DNA of 64,000 nucleotides from Candidatus Thorarchaeota archaeon (GCA_018335335.1 JAGXKG010000001.1:62001-126000), one strand, 5' to 3'; positions 45,801 to 54,948 are shown, counted from the stretch's first letter. Notes: generated from the letters alone by a model not told the origin. Translations and numbers: made by a program.

Positions 45801-45945
45801 AGGGATTCCTCTGAGCCACTTGGTGAGTGGAATTGGTAATATTTCAAAGAAGTGTTATGACAATAAGAACAGTTGCTTTTGTCACTGAGGAAAACTTAAA
45901 ACGGCTTTGAAGAGTGCGTGATTTGATTATTGAAAGGTGGCATAA

Positions 45946-46323
45946 ATGGGTGTCTGGCATCGCAGATCTCGGAGAACTAAGACTGGCGCAAGGAAAAGCC
46001 GATTCAAGAGTAAAAGAAAGTACGAACTCGGACGGACACCGACTGAGACTGTAATGGGCGAACCTAAGCGCCGACGAATTGATAGTAAAGGCAGTACCAA
46101 AAAGACACCAGCACTTCGCCTCAACATGGTCAACGTAACAGATTCAGAGAAGGGTGAAACATCTCGTGCAGAACTGGAAGATGTCATCAAAAACCCTGCA
46201 AATATGGATTACCAGCGTAGAAAAGTCATTACAAAAGGTACAATCATCAAGACTTCAAAGGGTAAGGCAAGAGTAACAAGCCGACCAGGTCAAGAGGGAG
46301 TATTGAACGCAGTTCTTATCTAA
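45946..46323 (+). CDS. rps8e: ribosomal protein S8e
   Basis: This small-subunit protein is recognised by GVWHRRSRRTKTGARKSRFK, RKYELGRTPTETVMGEPKRR and the ending VTSRPGQEGVLNAVL. Length (125) is typical of archaeal S8e. A TATA-like aaaacttaaaac lies upstream near 45892 and the ribosome site is aaaggtgg. It stands alone between hypE and hypA, both in the other direction. Confidence 0.97.
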   Translation: MGVWHRRSRRTKTGARKSRFKSKRKYELGRTPTETVMGEPKRRRIDSKGSTKKTPALRLNMVNVTDSEKGETSRAELEDVIKNPANMDYQRRKVITKGTIIKTSKGKARVTSRPGQEGVLNAVLI

Positions 46324-46349
46324 TTCACATGCTACTATAGCCCGATAGG

Positions 46350-46742
46350 TTAGGATTCGTCCGAATCGAGCTCTGCTTCTATATTGGTGATTACGAATCC
46401 GCGGCCGCCTGTAATGGTGGTATTGCTGCTATTGCATTGTGGACACTTCATAGGAGCAAAAGCAGCAATTTCAGGGGGAACATCATCTGGACTTTGTGCT
46501 TCTCCTTCAAAACCACATTTTGCACAACGGATGCTTCCATTAACCTTCTCGATATTGAGTTCAGCACCCTCAAGAATAGTACCTTCACTGGCAATTTCAA
46601 AATTGAATTTCAGTTGTTGAGGCACCAGAAAGGTGAATTCCCCAACTTCTACGTTAACGGCTAGAATTCTGTTCACATCATGGCCTTTTGCTGCTTCCAA
46701 GGCAGTATCACGAATGGAACACGCGGCTGAGAATTCGTGCAT
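46350..46742 (-). CDS. hypA: hydrogenase maturation nickel-binding protein HypA
   Basis: HypA delivers nickel to NiFe hydrogenase. The start must be MHEFSAAC, since the N-terminal Met-His-Glu binds nickel; a longer frame upstream is rejected. The zinc site has two CxxC pairs, CAKC near residue 74 and CPQC near 101. VNVEVGEFTFLVPQQLKFNF is typical. Length (130) is slightly longer than usual (about 115), with an acidic tail. It is close to hypE but not in one operon with it. Both hypA and hypE agree with the hydrogenase genes further on. Confidence 0.94.
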   Translation of the reverse strand: MHEFSAACSIRDTALEAAKGHDVNRILAVNVEVGEFTFLVPQQLKFNFEIASEGTILEGAELNIEKVNGSIRCAKCGFEGEAQSPDDVPPEIAAFAPMKCPQCNSSNTTITGGRGFVITNIEAELDSDES

Positions 46743-46816
46743 TATCCCTTTTTCCCTGCAGTTGGTTCTTTGTAGTTTGTTAAGGCGTTTTTGCTGTGAA
46801 CATTGACTAGACACTC

Positions 46817-46824
46817 TTTATATA
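46817..46824 (+). promoter_or_regulatory. TATA box before HhH-HEAT gene
   Basis: tttatata is placed about 46 bases before the TTG start at 46867, with the ribosome site ggagg in the leader. Confidence 0.5.
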
Positions 46825-46866
46825 CGACTACGGAATATAGATTTGAAAACGGATGGAGGATGTGGA

Positions 46867-47499
46867 TTGAATAAAACACGTAACAGGAAGGCAAAGACAA
46901 GAGACAATCCTCCAGATCTGACCGATATATCGGGCATCGGTCCAACACTCAGTAAACGGCTAAAAAAGGCAGGATACGGTTCACTGGAACAAATCAGTAG
47001 AAGTACCCCTGCTGAAGTAGCAGAAGACGTGAAAGGAATTAGTAGAGATAGAGCCCAAGAGATAGCGGTCAGTGCAAGTAAACTGCTTGAAAAGATGAGC
47101 GGTAGGAGGGGGGGAGGAACCACCGAGGGGGAGACCGATTCTGAAATCGAGGATCTTGTAAAAGAATTACGAAGTGAAGATCAACAAGTCGCATTAGGAG
47201 CGATTGACAGGTTAGGAAAAATCGAAGATAAGAGGGCCACGAAGCACTTGATGAGTTGCCTAGAGGATCCAAGATACATGGTAAGAATGTTCGCTGCAGT
47301 ACAACTGGGAGAACGGAGAGGTGAGAGGGTAGTTGAAGCTCTGATAAAGGCTCTACACGATGATTCACTTTTTGTGCGTCAGACTGTGGCCGGCGCCCTA
47401 GAGAACATAGGCTCTAAGAAGGGGTTAGATGCAATAGCAGATGCAGAAGATGAGGGGATTCTACTCAACGAGCTTCCCGAAGGCAAAAGACTAAACTGA
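46867..47499 (+). CDS. helix-hairpin-helix plus HEAT-repeat protein
   Basis: The N-terminal half has a helix-hairpin-helix element, LTDISGIGPTLSKRLKKAGY (then SLEQI), like those of non-specific DNA-binding proteins. The C-terminal half has HEAT-like repeats (GAIDRLGKIEDKRATKHLMS, then a MVRMFAAVQLGE unit and DSLFVRQTVAGALENI). The start is the TTG seven bases after GGAGG; the next codon upstream in frame belongs to that site. It may be a DNA-bound scaffold. I know no named family with this fusion. It is divergent from hypA and has its own TATA. Confidence 0.78.
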   Translation: MNKTRNRKAKTRDNPPDLTDISGIGPTLSKRLKKAGYGSLEQISRSTPAEVAEDVKGISRDRAQEIAVSASKLLEKMSGRRGGGTTEGETDSEIEDLVKELRSEDQQVALGAIDRLGKIEDKRATKHLMSCLEDPRYMVRMFAAVQLGERRGERVVEALIKALHDDSLFVRQTVAGALENIGSKKGLDAIADAEDEGILLNELPEGKRLN

Positions 47500-47559
47500 T
47501 TAGAGACAAAGCTGATGGCATAAACCCCTTTCAAAATGAAACTATAGGAGAACTGTTTA

Positions 47560-48099
47560 GTGGAAGACCGGTCAGCGGACGAAATTCAAAGCAAAATTAG
47601 TGATTTGGATTTGGACTATATGCGTGGGTTGGTTTCTGAAGAAGAATACAGAACCAAGATGGAAGAATTGCAGAAGAAGTTGGAGGCAGCAGGTGGGAAA
47701 CCTTCTGGCCTCTCTGCAACACAAAAAGCTAAAGAGTCTCTCAAATCGCCACCAGAAGAGAAATTCGCCCAGCAACAAGGAGGGGCAACAACAGATCCGG
47801 TTACAGCCGTCAAAAGAGCTGTACAGAAGTTCAGAAGGATTCCAATAGAACGAATTGCACAAGAAGCTGGTGTAAGTGCAATCAATACAGCCAAGATACT
47901 AACCGATTTATTGGATGGACGAGAACTGTCTGGCCGAATGGATCGTGAAAGAGGCGATCTACTATTGGGGACCGGTAGTGGTCCTGCACCGAAAAACATC
48001 GTAGTATGCCCATTTTGTGGTCGAAAAATGGACAAGATTGCAGTACGGGGCGAGACCATCACCTGTAATATGTGTCAAGAGTCTTTTGTCATTTCATAG
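47560..48099 (+). CDS. unknown protein: coiled coil, winged helix and zinc ribbon
   Basis: The 179-residue protein has an N-terminal coiled coil (RTKMEELQKKLEAAGGK), a Gln/Pro linker, and a winged-helix-like segment (RRIPIERIAQEAGVSAINTA-KILTDLLDG). A C-terminal zinc ribbon is CPFCGRKM ... CNMC. Such a set suggests a small nucleic-acid- or protein-binding adaptor. The start is a GTG nine bases after aggag. It follows the HhH-HEAT gene by 60 bases and may be cotranscribed. The end is convergent with the TfrB-like gene, with hairpins in the gap. Confidence 0.72.
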   Translation: MEDRSADEIQSKISDLDLDYMRGLVSEEEYRTKMEELQKKLEAAGGKPSGLSATQKAKESLKSPPEEKFAQQQGGATTDPVTAVKRAVQKFRRIPIERIAQEAGVSAINTAKILTDLLDGRELSGRMDRERGDLLLGTGSGPAPKNIVVCPFCGRKMDKIAVRGETITCNMCQESFVIS

Positions 48100-48135
48100 A
48101 GTTTTGAATGGTTGATTCACGTTCTGAAAAGGAAA

Positions 48136-48160
48136 GGGAGGAATAGGTGGTCCTACTCCC
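48136..48160. terminator. hairpin between convergent genes
   Basis: Arms GGGAG (48136-48140) and CTCCC (48156-48160), with inner TAGG/CCTA and a short bulge, form a stem of nine pairs. A second small hairpin (ATAAGG/CCTTAT) follows. Both lie between converging stop codons and may end transcription from both sides. No U-tract is seen, so the role is uncertain. Confidence 0.3.
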
Positions 48161-48176
48161 ATAAGGTAATTCGGCC

Positions 48177-49745
48177 TTATTTGTCCTGGTTTCCCGTTCT
48201 ATAGGATTCGAGCAGCAAATCTGGCAAATATAGGGCATCGATTCCTGTGCCCTGCAGAAGATCCTTTAGTTGAATTGTGCAGAAGGGGCATTCGGTAGTT
48301 ACAATCTCTGCTCCTGTGTCCAGTATATACTCCCGTTTGGTATCAGCGATTTTCATAGAGAGATCCCGTTGTCCAGCTCGCACACCACCACCAGCACCAC
48401 AACACCGATTTTTGTATGGATCGTCAATATACTCAATTCCTGGAACCATCCTGAGGATTTCTAGTGGTTCATTGACAACTCCTTGACCTCTGCCCAAGTG
48501 ACAGGGTTCATGGTAGGTGACTTTCAAATCCAATTCGCCTTTTGGTGGGACCATATTTTCTTTCCCTAGCACCTCAATGAGATATTCGGTAAGGTCCATG
48601 ACCTTGAACTGTGGGGGTTCTCCACGTTCGTCCTCAATGAGCGGATAATGGTCTTCCCTCATCGTTTTTCCGCAGCCAGCACAGGCAACAATGACTGTGT
48701 CGAAATCCCATTTTTCCATCGCATCTTCAAAAATCTGTGTAGTCTTTCTCGCTGCTTCTTTAGCAGTCTCTATGGCTCCAGTTCTGAAGGCAGGGCTTGC
48801 GCAGCACCATTGCTCCTTAGGAACCACCACATCGATATTGTTCTGGTTAAGAACCTCAATGAGCGCCTTACCTGTGTTCTGCATTCTATAGTCGATAAGA
48901 CAGCCTGTGAAGAACGCTACACGCCCCTGAGGGTTCTCTACGAAAAATTCCTCGGTCTCTATTTCTTCAAGAAGTGGAGTTTCCTTTCGAGATACTGAAC
49001 GACCGGTTTCTTGCATACGGTCCACGAAAGTCTGTGCTCCCTCTGGGAGCGGATAGCCAGCGTCTACTGCTTTAGCTCGTAGAAGTTCTACCGCCAGACT
49101 TGGTATCTTGATGTCCTTGGGACAAATATCCTCACAAAGCTTGCAGGTTGTACAGTAATAGACAGATTCATCCAGAGCCATCGATACTCTGTCTTCAACA
49201 TCTCGTGGGTCGAGCTCAAGTCGGGCAAGCTGTCGGATAATCATTGGTCCTGCATAATCCCAAGTCTCCTTAATGACCGGACAGTTTGCAATACAAGCAC
49301 TGCACTCGATACATTTCCGAATCTCGCGCAGTTTTTCAATCTCGCTAGAGTGAATTATCTCGGGGCGCTCTGGCTTCTTGTCTCGTGACACGTATGGACG
49401 TGTTCGGCGCAGTCTTCCAATAGTCTGCTCCAAATCAACTACCAAGTCCTTTATGACAGGCATCTTATCCATCGGCTCGATAACCAGTTCCTCGTCGGGA
49501 TCTACCTTTGTTCTGCACGCAATACGAGCAATTGTGTTTACTGTAACTGCACAAGAACCACATTGTCCGCCTCTGCATTCCCATCGGAATGCCAGACTCG
49601 AGTCGTATTTATCTTGGATGTATAGAAGCACATCCAGTACGGTCATACCCGGTTCGAATTCTACATCATACTCTTCGAAGTATGGGGCATCATCAATGTC
49701 GGGGTTGTATCGCTGAACCTTCGTCTTGACTGTTTCCTTGGCCAT
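48177..49745 (-). CDS. tfrB: TfrB-like fusion: Sdh/Frd iron-sulfur and HdrB-type CCG domains
   Basis: The N-terminal half is an SdhB/FrdB iron-sulfur protein: a [2Fe-2S] ferredoxin with CRGGQCGSC and a later Cys, then two [4Fe-4S] motifs (CIECSACIANCP, CTTCKLCEDICP). The C-terminal half has the CCG repeats of HdrB: WCCASPA and CAGCG, then CHLGRG, RCCGAGGG and CPFC. This is the domain plan of TfrB, which passes electrons between thiols (coenzyme M and B in methanogens) and fumarate. Length (522) fits. The thiol partner here is unknown, since no methanogenesis gene is visible. The flavoprotein gene is 16 bases upstream in the same operon. Confidence 0.92.
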   Translation of the reverse strand: MAKETVKTKVQRYNPDIDDAPYFEEYDVEFEPGMTVLDVLLYIQDKYDSSLAFRWECRGGQCGSCAVTVNTIARIACRTKVDPDEELVIEPMDKMPVIKDLVVDLEQTIGRLRRTRPYVSRDKKPERPEIIHSSEIEKLREIRKCIECSACIANCPVIKETWDYAGPMIIRQLARLELDPRDVEDRVSMALDESVYYCTTCKLCEDICPKDIKIPSLAVELLRAKAVDAGYPLPEGAQTFVDRMQETGRSVSRKETPLLEEIETEEFFVENPQGRVAFFTGCLIDYRMQNTGKALIEVLNQNNIDVVVPKEQWCCASPAFRTGAIETAKEAARKTTQIFEDAMEKWDFDTVIVACAGCGKTMREDHYPLIEDERGEPPQFKVMDLTEYLIEVLGKENMVPPKGELDLKVTYHEPCHLGRGQGVVNEPLEILRMVPGIEYIDDPYKNRCCGAGGGVRAGQRDLSMKIADTKREYILDTGAEIVTTECPFCTIQLKDLLQGTGIDALYLPDLLLESYRTGNQDK

Positions 49746-49761
49746 CGTTCTTGGTCCTCCA

Positions 49762-51501
49762 TCATGGTGGGGTGATGCGAGTTATCACGAGATCTTCCTT
49801 CCGGAGCTCGGGTTCCCCGTCTTCGCCTTTTCGAATGACAATATTGTAATAGCCCTTATCATTGCGGTCGGCATCGCTGCGATAGTGAGCGCCTCTGCTT
49901 CCCTTCCGCATGAAAGCCGCCTCAGCGATCAAACGGGAAGTAATCACCATGTGGCCAAATTCAATAGCCTGATGCCATCCCGGATTGAATCGCTTGATTG
50001 GTACATCTACTTTGATATTGGGAACAACCTCTTCTTCGATGCGCTTAAGTTCCTCAACAGCTTCAGCAAGGCCTTCATCATTCCTGAAAATTTGCACCTT
50101 ATCCCACATCAGACTGGTGAGTTCATCTCGAGCATCAGCTGGCGAAATTCCTTCCTTCCGTCGCAACATCGTCTCAACCCGCCTGAATTCCGTTTTGATG
50201 TCTTCAATATCCATTCCGGGGAGACCGTATTCCTTGGCGAATGTGGCTGCATTTTCACCTGCAAGGGCACCGAAAACCTGAGTGTCAGCTAGAGCGTTAC
50301 CGCCCAAACGATTTCCACCGTGAAGGCCTCCCATGCATTCACCTGCAGCATATAGCCCAGGCAACGTGGATGATGCATTTGTGTCAACCTTAATGCCACC
50401 CATCAAGTGATGAGCTGTCGGTGAAACTTGCATAGGTTCTTCACGGATGTCTACTCCTGCATCACCAAACTGCTCAATCATACTCTCAAGACGATATTCG
50501 ATGATACGCTTTGGTAGATGGGCGATACTGAGGTAAACTCCGCCATCAGGAGACCCTCGGCCTTCTCTGACTTCTGTCATGATAGACCTCGCAACTTGAT
50601 CTCGGCCCGCCAGCTCCATGACCTTCGGGTAGTACTTGTCCATGAATCGTTCGCCTTTACTGTTCAGAAGGATACCTCCTTCGCCCCGAACAGCCTCAGT
50701 AACGAGTCTCCCCTTAGCGGATTCCGGCTTAATCATGCCAGTCGGGTGAAATTGAGCCATTTCCATATCAATCATTTCACAGCCTGCTTCGTAGGCCATA
50801 GCATAACCATCACCGACATCGAGGGCTGCATTGCTTGTGACTTCAAAGACTCGTCCTGCACCACCGGTGGCCATAACGATTGATTTTGCTCGGAAGACAA
50901 TGTAGTCGCCATACTTGAGATCTATAGCGGTCACTCCCGCAGCTCTGCCATCCGCGACCAGGATTTTAGTAGCAAACATTTCGTCGAAAACGCGAACAGA
51001 GCTTTTTCTGATAGCTTCGGTAAGCGTGACCATTATTTCTGAGCCTGTGCGATCTGAAGCATAGGCAGTTCTCCGATAGGTCTGTTTTCCGAACGGCCGC
51101 TGTGCGATTTTCCCCTGTGGAGTTCTATCAAATACAGCACCCATTTCTTCTAAGTCGTAGATTCTATCGGGTGCTTCCTCAACAAGAATATCTACTAGCT
51201 CCTGGTTGTTGATGTAGTTTCCTCCAACAACGGTATCTTTGAAGTGTACTGAAGGATCATCATCTGGATCAACATTGCCAATGGCGACGTTCATGCCGCC
51301 CTCAGCCATTGAAGTATGAGCCTTCCCGAGCATCTCCTTGCTAAGCATAATCACGTCGGCGTTCTGTTGTTCTGCTTCAATTGCAGCACGACAGCCAGCA
51401 CCGCCAGCACCAACGACCAAAACATCACAGAGAATTGTCTTATAACTGGGGGAATCTTCCAAATAAAAGCCTCCGATGGCCAATCGTTTTCGTTCTAACA
51501 T
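49762..51501 (-). CDS. tfrA: fumarate reductase/succinate dehydrogenase flavoprotein, TfrA-like
   Basis: This is the FAD subunit. The dinucleotide site is VVGAGGAGCRAA near residue 31. The covalent-FAD histidine is kept in KAHTSMAEGGMN. Active-site residues are in HPTGMIKPESAKG, in HHLMGGIKVD and in HGGNRLGGNAL, matching fumarate reductase. It pairs with TfrB. A minus-strand TATA (51518-51525) stands about 20 bases before the ATG, so transcription would start around the start codon and the true start could be slightly inside. The fumarase genes about 10 kb away supply fumarate. Direction (reduction or oxidation) cannot be told from sequence. Confidence 0.93.
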   Translation of the reverse strand: MLERKRLAIGGFYLEDSPSYKTILCDVLVVGAGGAGCRAAIEAEQQNADVIMLSKEMLGKAHTSMAEGGMNVAIGNVDPDDDPSVHFKDTVVGGNYINNQELVDILVEEAPDRIYDLEEMGAVFDRTPQGKIAQRPFGKQTYRRTAYASDRTGSEIMVTLTEAIRKSSVRVFDEMFATKILVADGRAAGVTAIDLKYGDYIVFRAKSIVMATGGAGRVFEVTSNAALDVGDGYAMAYEAGCEMIDMEMAQFHPTGMIKPESAKGRLVTEAVRGEGGILLNSKGERFMDKYYPKVMELAGRDQVARSIMTEVREGRGSPDGGVYLSIAHLPKRIIEYRLESMIEQFGDAGVDIREEPMQVSPTAHHLMGGIKVDTNASSTLPGLYAAGECMGGLHGGNRLGGNALADTQVFGALAGENAATFAKEYGLPGMDIEDIKTEFRRVETMLRRKEGISPADARDELTSLMWDKVQIFRNDEGLAEAVEELKRIEEEVVPNIKVDVPIKRFNPGWHQAIEFGHMVITSRLIAEAAFMRKGSRGAHYRSDADRNDKGYYNIVIRKGEDGEPELRKEDLVITRITPP

Positions 51502-51517
51502 CGGTCTATGGAGGCGC

Positions 51518-51525
51518 TATATAAC
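51518..51525 (-). promoter_or_regulatory. TATA box of the tfrAB pair
   Basis: On the minus strand the element reads gttatata, placed just before the first flavoprotein gene. It separates the tfrAB pair from the Hdr/Mvh operon upstream, which ends 120 bases earlier. Confidence 0.5.
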
Positions 51526-51621
51526 TTGTAAGGTATGGGAGAACCATCCCCACTAAATCAATTCTCTGGGGGATAGTCCCGCACCTTCCTCTTGCAGAGG
51601 TCAATGCATGAAATTGGGCTA

Positions 51622-53334
51622 TCAGGCAAATAGGTCAAGTCGCCGCTTGAACGGTTTCTCTTTGCCGTAACCAGTGGCTTTCATGGTGTTCTCGCCAAGA
51701 TAATTCGGGAGGATGATCGGAGTCCTACGCTCAGTTTCGATTCCAGCTTCCTCCAGTTCCTTGGAGTATTTATCCAGATGGGCAAGAGAAAGGTCAGATT
51801 TCTTCGGCATCTTTGCCTTCTTTGCATGCTTTGCCGCGCTTATTCCAGACTTGCGGCCAAACACAACGATTTCAAGCCAGGAATTCCCCATCAAACGGTT
51901 GTCACCATGGACACCCCCCGTGGTTTCACCGGAGGCAAAGAGATTCTCAATTGGGCTTCCATCTGGCTTTACAACCTGAGTGTCGCGATTAATCGCGATT
52001 CCACCATTCTGATAGTGAAGTGTTGGATGTACCAAGACAGGATACTCAGTTGGATCAATGCCGAACCGTGTAAAGAGCCGATATATGGCTGCAAGGCCAT
52101 CTTCTAGAGCTCCTTCGCCCCGCTTCTTATCGATCATTGGTGTATCAAGCCAGATTCCATCTTGACCCGTTGGGGTAGTAATACCTCTTCCTTCCCCGAT
52201 TTCCTTCAGCTCCGCGGCAGATTCAACATCGCGAGGCTCAAGTGGATAGATGAAAGCTTCACCATCATCATTGACCAGCTGGGCTCCCATACTTCTGCAT
52301 TTTTCTGTAACCAGCAAACCAACAATCTGTTCAGGATATGCCGCGCCAGTGGGATGGTATTGGGTTGATTGCATGTGAATGATATCTGCTCCCACTCTAT
52401 AAGCCGAAACCAATCCATCACAGGTCGCTGCGTAGTGGTTAGTGGTAGGAAAGCCAGCAACATGTAATCGGCCAAAGCCACCTGTTGCAATCACGGTAGC
52501 CTTTGAGCGCACAACATGGTATTCTTCTGTTTCCATGTTCCACAGTAATCCACCAGCAACTGCGCCACTTCCATCCGTTAGAAGAGAAACGGTAGGACAA
52601 AACTCAAGTGTGTTAACATCCCGGCTAAGGGCTTCATCCATCAGAACTCTAGTTAGCTCAAGACCGGTATAGTCCTTGCAGCTGTGTATTCGCTTTCGTG
52701 AAGCGCCTCCTGCCATGAGAAGCTGCATATCTCCATCCTGTTCCTTGTCGAATGTAGCTCCTAACGACTCAAGCCATTTGATTGCCAGTGGACCCTTTTC
52801 GACTAAGTCTCGAGCCAGTGGCCTATCATTTGTCCAGTGGCCACCAGACAGGACGTCAAGCCAGTGAATCATGGGAGAATCATCTTTTCCATCGCACGCT
52901 TGTATGCCACCCTGACTCATTTTGCTGTTAGAGTCCCCCAATCGAAGGGCTGTTGAAACAAGGATATCTTCCATTGCTATCCCTTCATTATTTGCCCAGA
53001 GGATAGCAGAAAGACCTGCTCCACCAGTACCAATCACGAGAAGCTCCGTGCTGTACTCTACTTCGGACAAATCTACATCACTAGGATTAACACGGGGGTG
53101 GGCCTCCAAGACATTTGCAACCTCGGTTGGCACGATTTTGCCCTTTGCCGGGCCAACAGCTAGTTCCCGGAAGAAAGCAGCATCCGATTTTCTATAGTCG
53201 GGATGCCATTGTCTCAGAAGCTCGTCGGATTCCTCTTCCGGAATCCTGTCGAACTCCATATCTTTGCGTTCATCTCTGGTAGCATTGACTCGCCGTACTG
53301 ATTCCATCATATGTTCAGGATATGGGTCTGTCAT
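51622..53334 (-). CDS. SdhA/FrdA-like flavoprotein of the Hdr/Mvh operon
   Basis: This second FAD subunit has VIGTGGAGLSAI as its dinucleotide site, near residue 80. The position of the covalent-FAD histidine carries SNSKMSQGG, so FAD is probably not covalent. Other conserved text is QYHPTGAAYPEQIVG, LHYQNGGIAIN and HGDNRLMGNSWLE. The family resembles the fumarate reductase/aspartate oxidase group, but several active-site positions differ from TfrA (for instance LHYQNGG for HHLMGG), so the substrate may not be fumarate. It is the last gene of the operon and overlaps the FeS gene by one base. Its function as an electron outlet of the Hdr complex is inferred. Confidence 0.87.
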   Translation of the reverse strand: MTDPYPEHMMESVRRVNATRDERKDMEFDRIPEEESDELLRQWHPDYRKSDAAFFRELAVGPAKGKIVPTEVANVLEAHPRVNPSDVDLSEVEYSTELLVIGTGGAGLSAILWANNEGIAMEDILVSTALRLGDSNSKMSQGGIQACDGKDDSPMIHWLDVLSGGHWTNDRPLARDLVEKGPLAIKWLESLGATFDKEQDGDMQLLMAGGASRKRIHSCKDYTGLELTRVLMDEALSRDVNTLEFCPTVSLLTDGSGAVAGGLLWNMETEEYHVVRSKATVIATGGFGRLHVAGFPTTNHYAATCDGLVSAYRVGADIIHMQSTQYHPTGAAYPEQIVGLLVTEKCRSMGAQLVNDDGEAFIYPLEPRDVESAAELKEIGEGRGITTPTGQDGIWLDTPMIDKKRGEGALEDGLAAIYRLFTRFGIDPTEYPVLVHPTLHYQNGGIAINRDTQVVKPDGSPIENLFASGETTGGVHGDNRLMGNSWLEIVVFGRKSGISAAKHAKKAKMPKKSDLSLAHLDKYSKELEEAGIETERRTPIILPNYLGENTMKATGYGKEKPFKRRLDLFA

Positions 53335-54080
53335 TATTCTTCACCGCTATTCTGGTCGAGACTAAATTCATTGCCAGCGCGCACATCGAGAAAGAGCTCC
53401 CGAATCCGATCTTCAGGCAGTTCTATCAATTCATCCATCTGATCATCAAACTTTCCTTCTTCGATTTCACCAACACGCTGGGCAACATGTTCTGCCTTTG
53501 GCTGGATATATTTTCCATAGAGCCGACGGACAAGTTGAAACACATGGTAGTGGGTAATTTCCGCAGGACACCTTGCAGAGCAAGCACCACATGATATGCA
53601 ATCAAAACTCAGATCAGCAGCTTGCTCAAGATCTCCACGCCGAATCGCTTGGATTGCCCTCATCGGTTCCAAGTTCTGTGGACAGGCCTGGGTGCATGTA
53701 TTGCACGAAACGCATCTGGTTATCTCAGGAAAGATACGGATAACCTCCTCAGACGTAGCTTCAAGCTCCTCCAAATCCCATTTGGGTTTTTGAGCAGGAA
53801 CGAATGGTAGCTGAACAAGATACATACCATCTTCTACTTTTGTTTGGCACGCAAGGTCAATATGGAGCTTGTAATCGTCCTTCTTCCGGTAGATTGTGGT
53901 ACAAGCCCCGCAATAGCCGCCCCGACAACCAACGCCTCTAATGAGCCGATAACCGGCGTACTCTTGTGCCTGCATTATCGTAAGCTCACTTGGCACTTCG
54001 TATGGCTTACCCATTATGTAAATGGTTGCCATCTCACTCTCGGGTTGGTCTTTCTTCTCAACTTCTTGATTTTGTGACAT
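53334..54080 (-). CDS. Sdh/Frd-like iron-sulfur subunit
   Basis: A two-domain iron-sulfur protein of 248 residues. The [2Fe-2S] ferredoxin part has CRGGYCGACTTIY and a final Cys in DLACQTK. Two [4Fe-4S] motifs follow: CVSCNTCTQACP and CISCGACSARCP. It lacks the CCG domain of TfrB, so its HdrB partner is the separate gene next to it. The order hdrC-hdrB-this gene-flavoprotein suggests that the four proteins form one electron path. Length is normal for FrdB. The start is taken at the ATG four bases after hdrB. Confidence 0.9.
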   Translation of the reverse strand: MSQNQEVEKKDQPESEMATIYIMGKPYEVPSELTIMQAQEYAGYRLIRGVGCRGGYCGACTTIYRKKDDYKLHIDLACQTKVEDGMYLVQLPFVPAQKPKWDLEELEATSEEVIRIFPEITRCVSCNTCTQACPQNLEPMRAIQAIRRGDLEQAADLSFDCISCGACSARCPAEITHYHVFQLVRRLYGKYIQPKAEHVAQRVGEIEEGKFDDQMDELIELPEDRIRELFLDVRAGNEFSLDQNSGEE

Positions 54081-54084
54081 GTAA

Positions 54085-54948
54085 TCAACTCCCTTGTAGA
54101 TTTTTCAAAACCAATTCTTCCCTTTCGGGTGGTAAATGCGGATCAACATCCAAAGCCATTGCTAGAACTTGGGTGAAGAATAGAACAGGTACATCCTTAC
54201 CTAGATCCTTCACTCCAAGTCCAAGATTGTACGTGCACAATGGGCACGGAGAAATTATCAAGTCAGCCCCAGCTGAAACCGCAGATTCAACTATGGATTT
54301 GCTTCGAATCTCAACAATCTCTTTTCTAAAAGCAGCATGGTAGTTTCCACAGCATTCAGTCTTATAGGGATAATTGATGGGTGTAGCTCCCAGTGCATGA
54401 ATGAATTCTTCCATAATAGTTGGACTCTCTCGTTGATCAATAGCAACATTTTCAGGTCTCAATAGAGCGCATCCATAGTAAGGTGCAATCTTCAAATCTG
54501 AAAGTGGATTTGTAATTTCGTTGAAAAGCGTATCAAAGCCTACTTTATCTCTCAGTAATTGCAGGAAATGAGAAACATCAAGCTTCGCCTCGTAGTTGGG
54601 CACATCATCTATGTAGTCATTTACGTTCTCTAGGGTATCTGGTTCTGTTTTCAACACAACATTGGTCCTTTTCAGAACGTTGTAGCACATAGAGCACAGA
54701 GTAGTAATCTCGTTACCTGTTTCTGGGCTAAGCTCTTCTTGGGCATCTATTAAAGTACGAACAGCACCAAGGTGACGCATGATGTTGTCAGAAAGGCTGA
54801 AGTTGACACCACAACAATTCCACTCGGGTATTTCTTCTAGATGGATATCCAGCTTCTTGCTGACTTCTAAAGCGCTCTTTTCGAATTCGGGGTAGCTATT
54901 TCTAAGGCTGCAACCAGGGTAATAGATTACACGTATCACAACTACCAC
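54085..54948 (-). CDS. hdrB: heterodisulfide reductase subunit B-like
   Basis: HdrB binds two noncubane [4Fe-4S] clusters with CCG motifs and reduces disulfides. Both motifs are complete: PGCSLRN, WNCCGVN and CSMC, then YYGCALL, ECCGNYH and CPLC. Length (287) is normal. It overlaps hdrC by seven bases. Two GTG codons three codons apart are possible starts. No coenzyme M or B synthesis gene is here, so the natural substrate disulfide (or another acceptor) is unknown. In non-methanogens similar subunits sit in electron-bifurcating complexes. Confidence 0.93.
   Translation of the reverse strand: MVVVIRVIYYPGCSLRNSYPEFEKSALEVSKKLDIHLEEIPEWNCCGVNFSLSDNIMRHLGAVRTLIDAQEELSPETGNEITTLCSMCYNVLKRTNVVLKTEPDTLENVNDYIDDVPNYEAKLDVSHFLQLLRDKVGFDTLFNEITNPLSDLKIAPYYGCALLRPENVAIDQRESPTIMEEFIHALGATPINYPYKTECCGNYHAAFRKEIVEIRSKSIVESAVSAGADLIISPCPLCTYNLGLGVKDLGKDVPVLFFTQVLAMALDVDPHLPPEREELVLKNLQGS

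Noticed and set aside
46743-46814. Longer N-terminus of HypA
   Set aside because: HypA needs Met-His at the very N-terminus to bind nickel, so the internal ATG is right.
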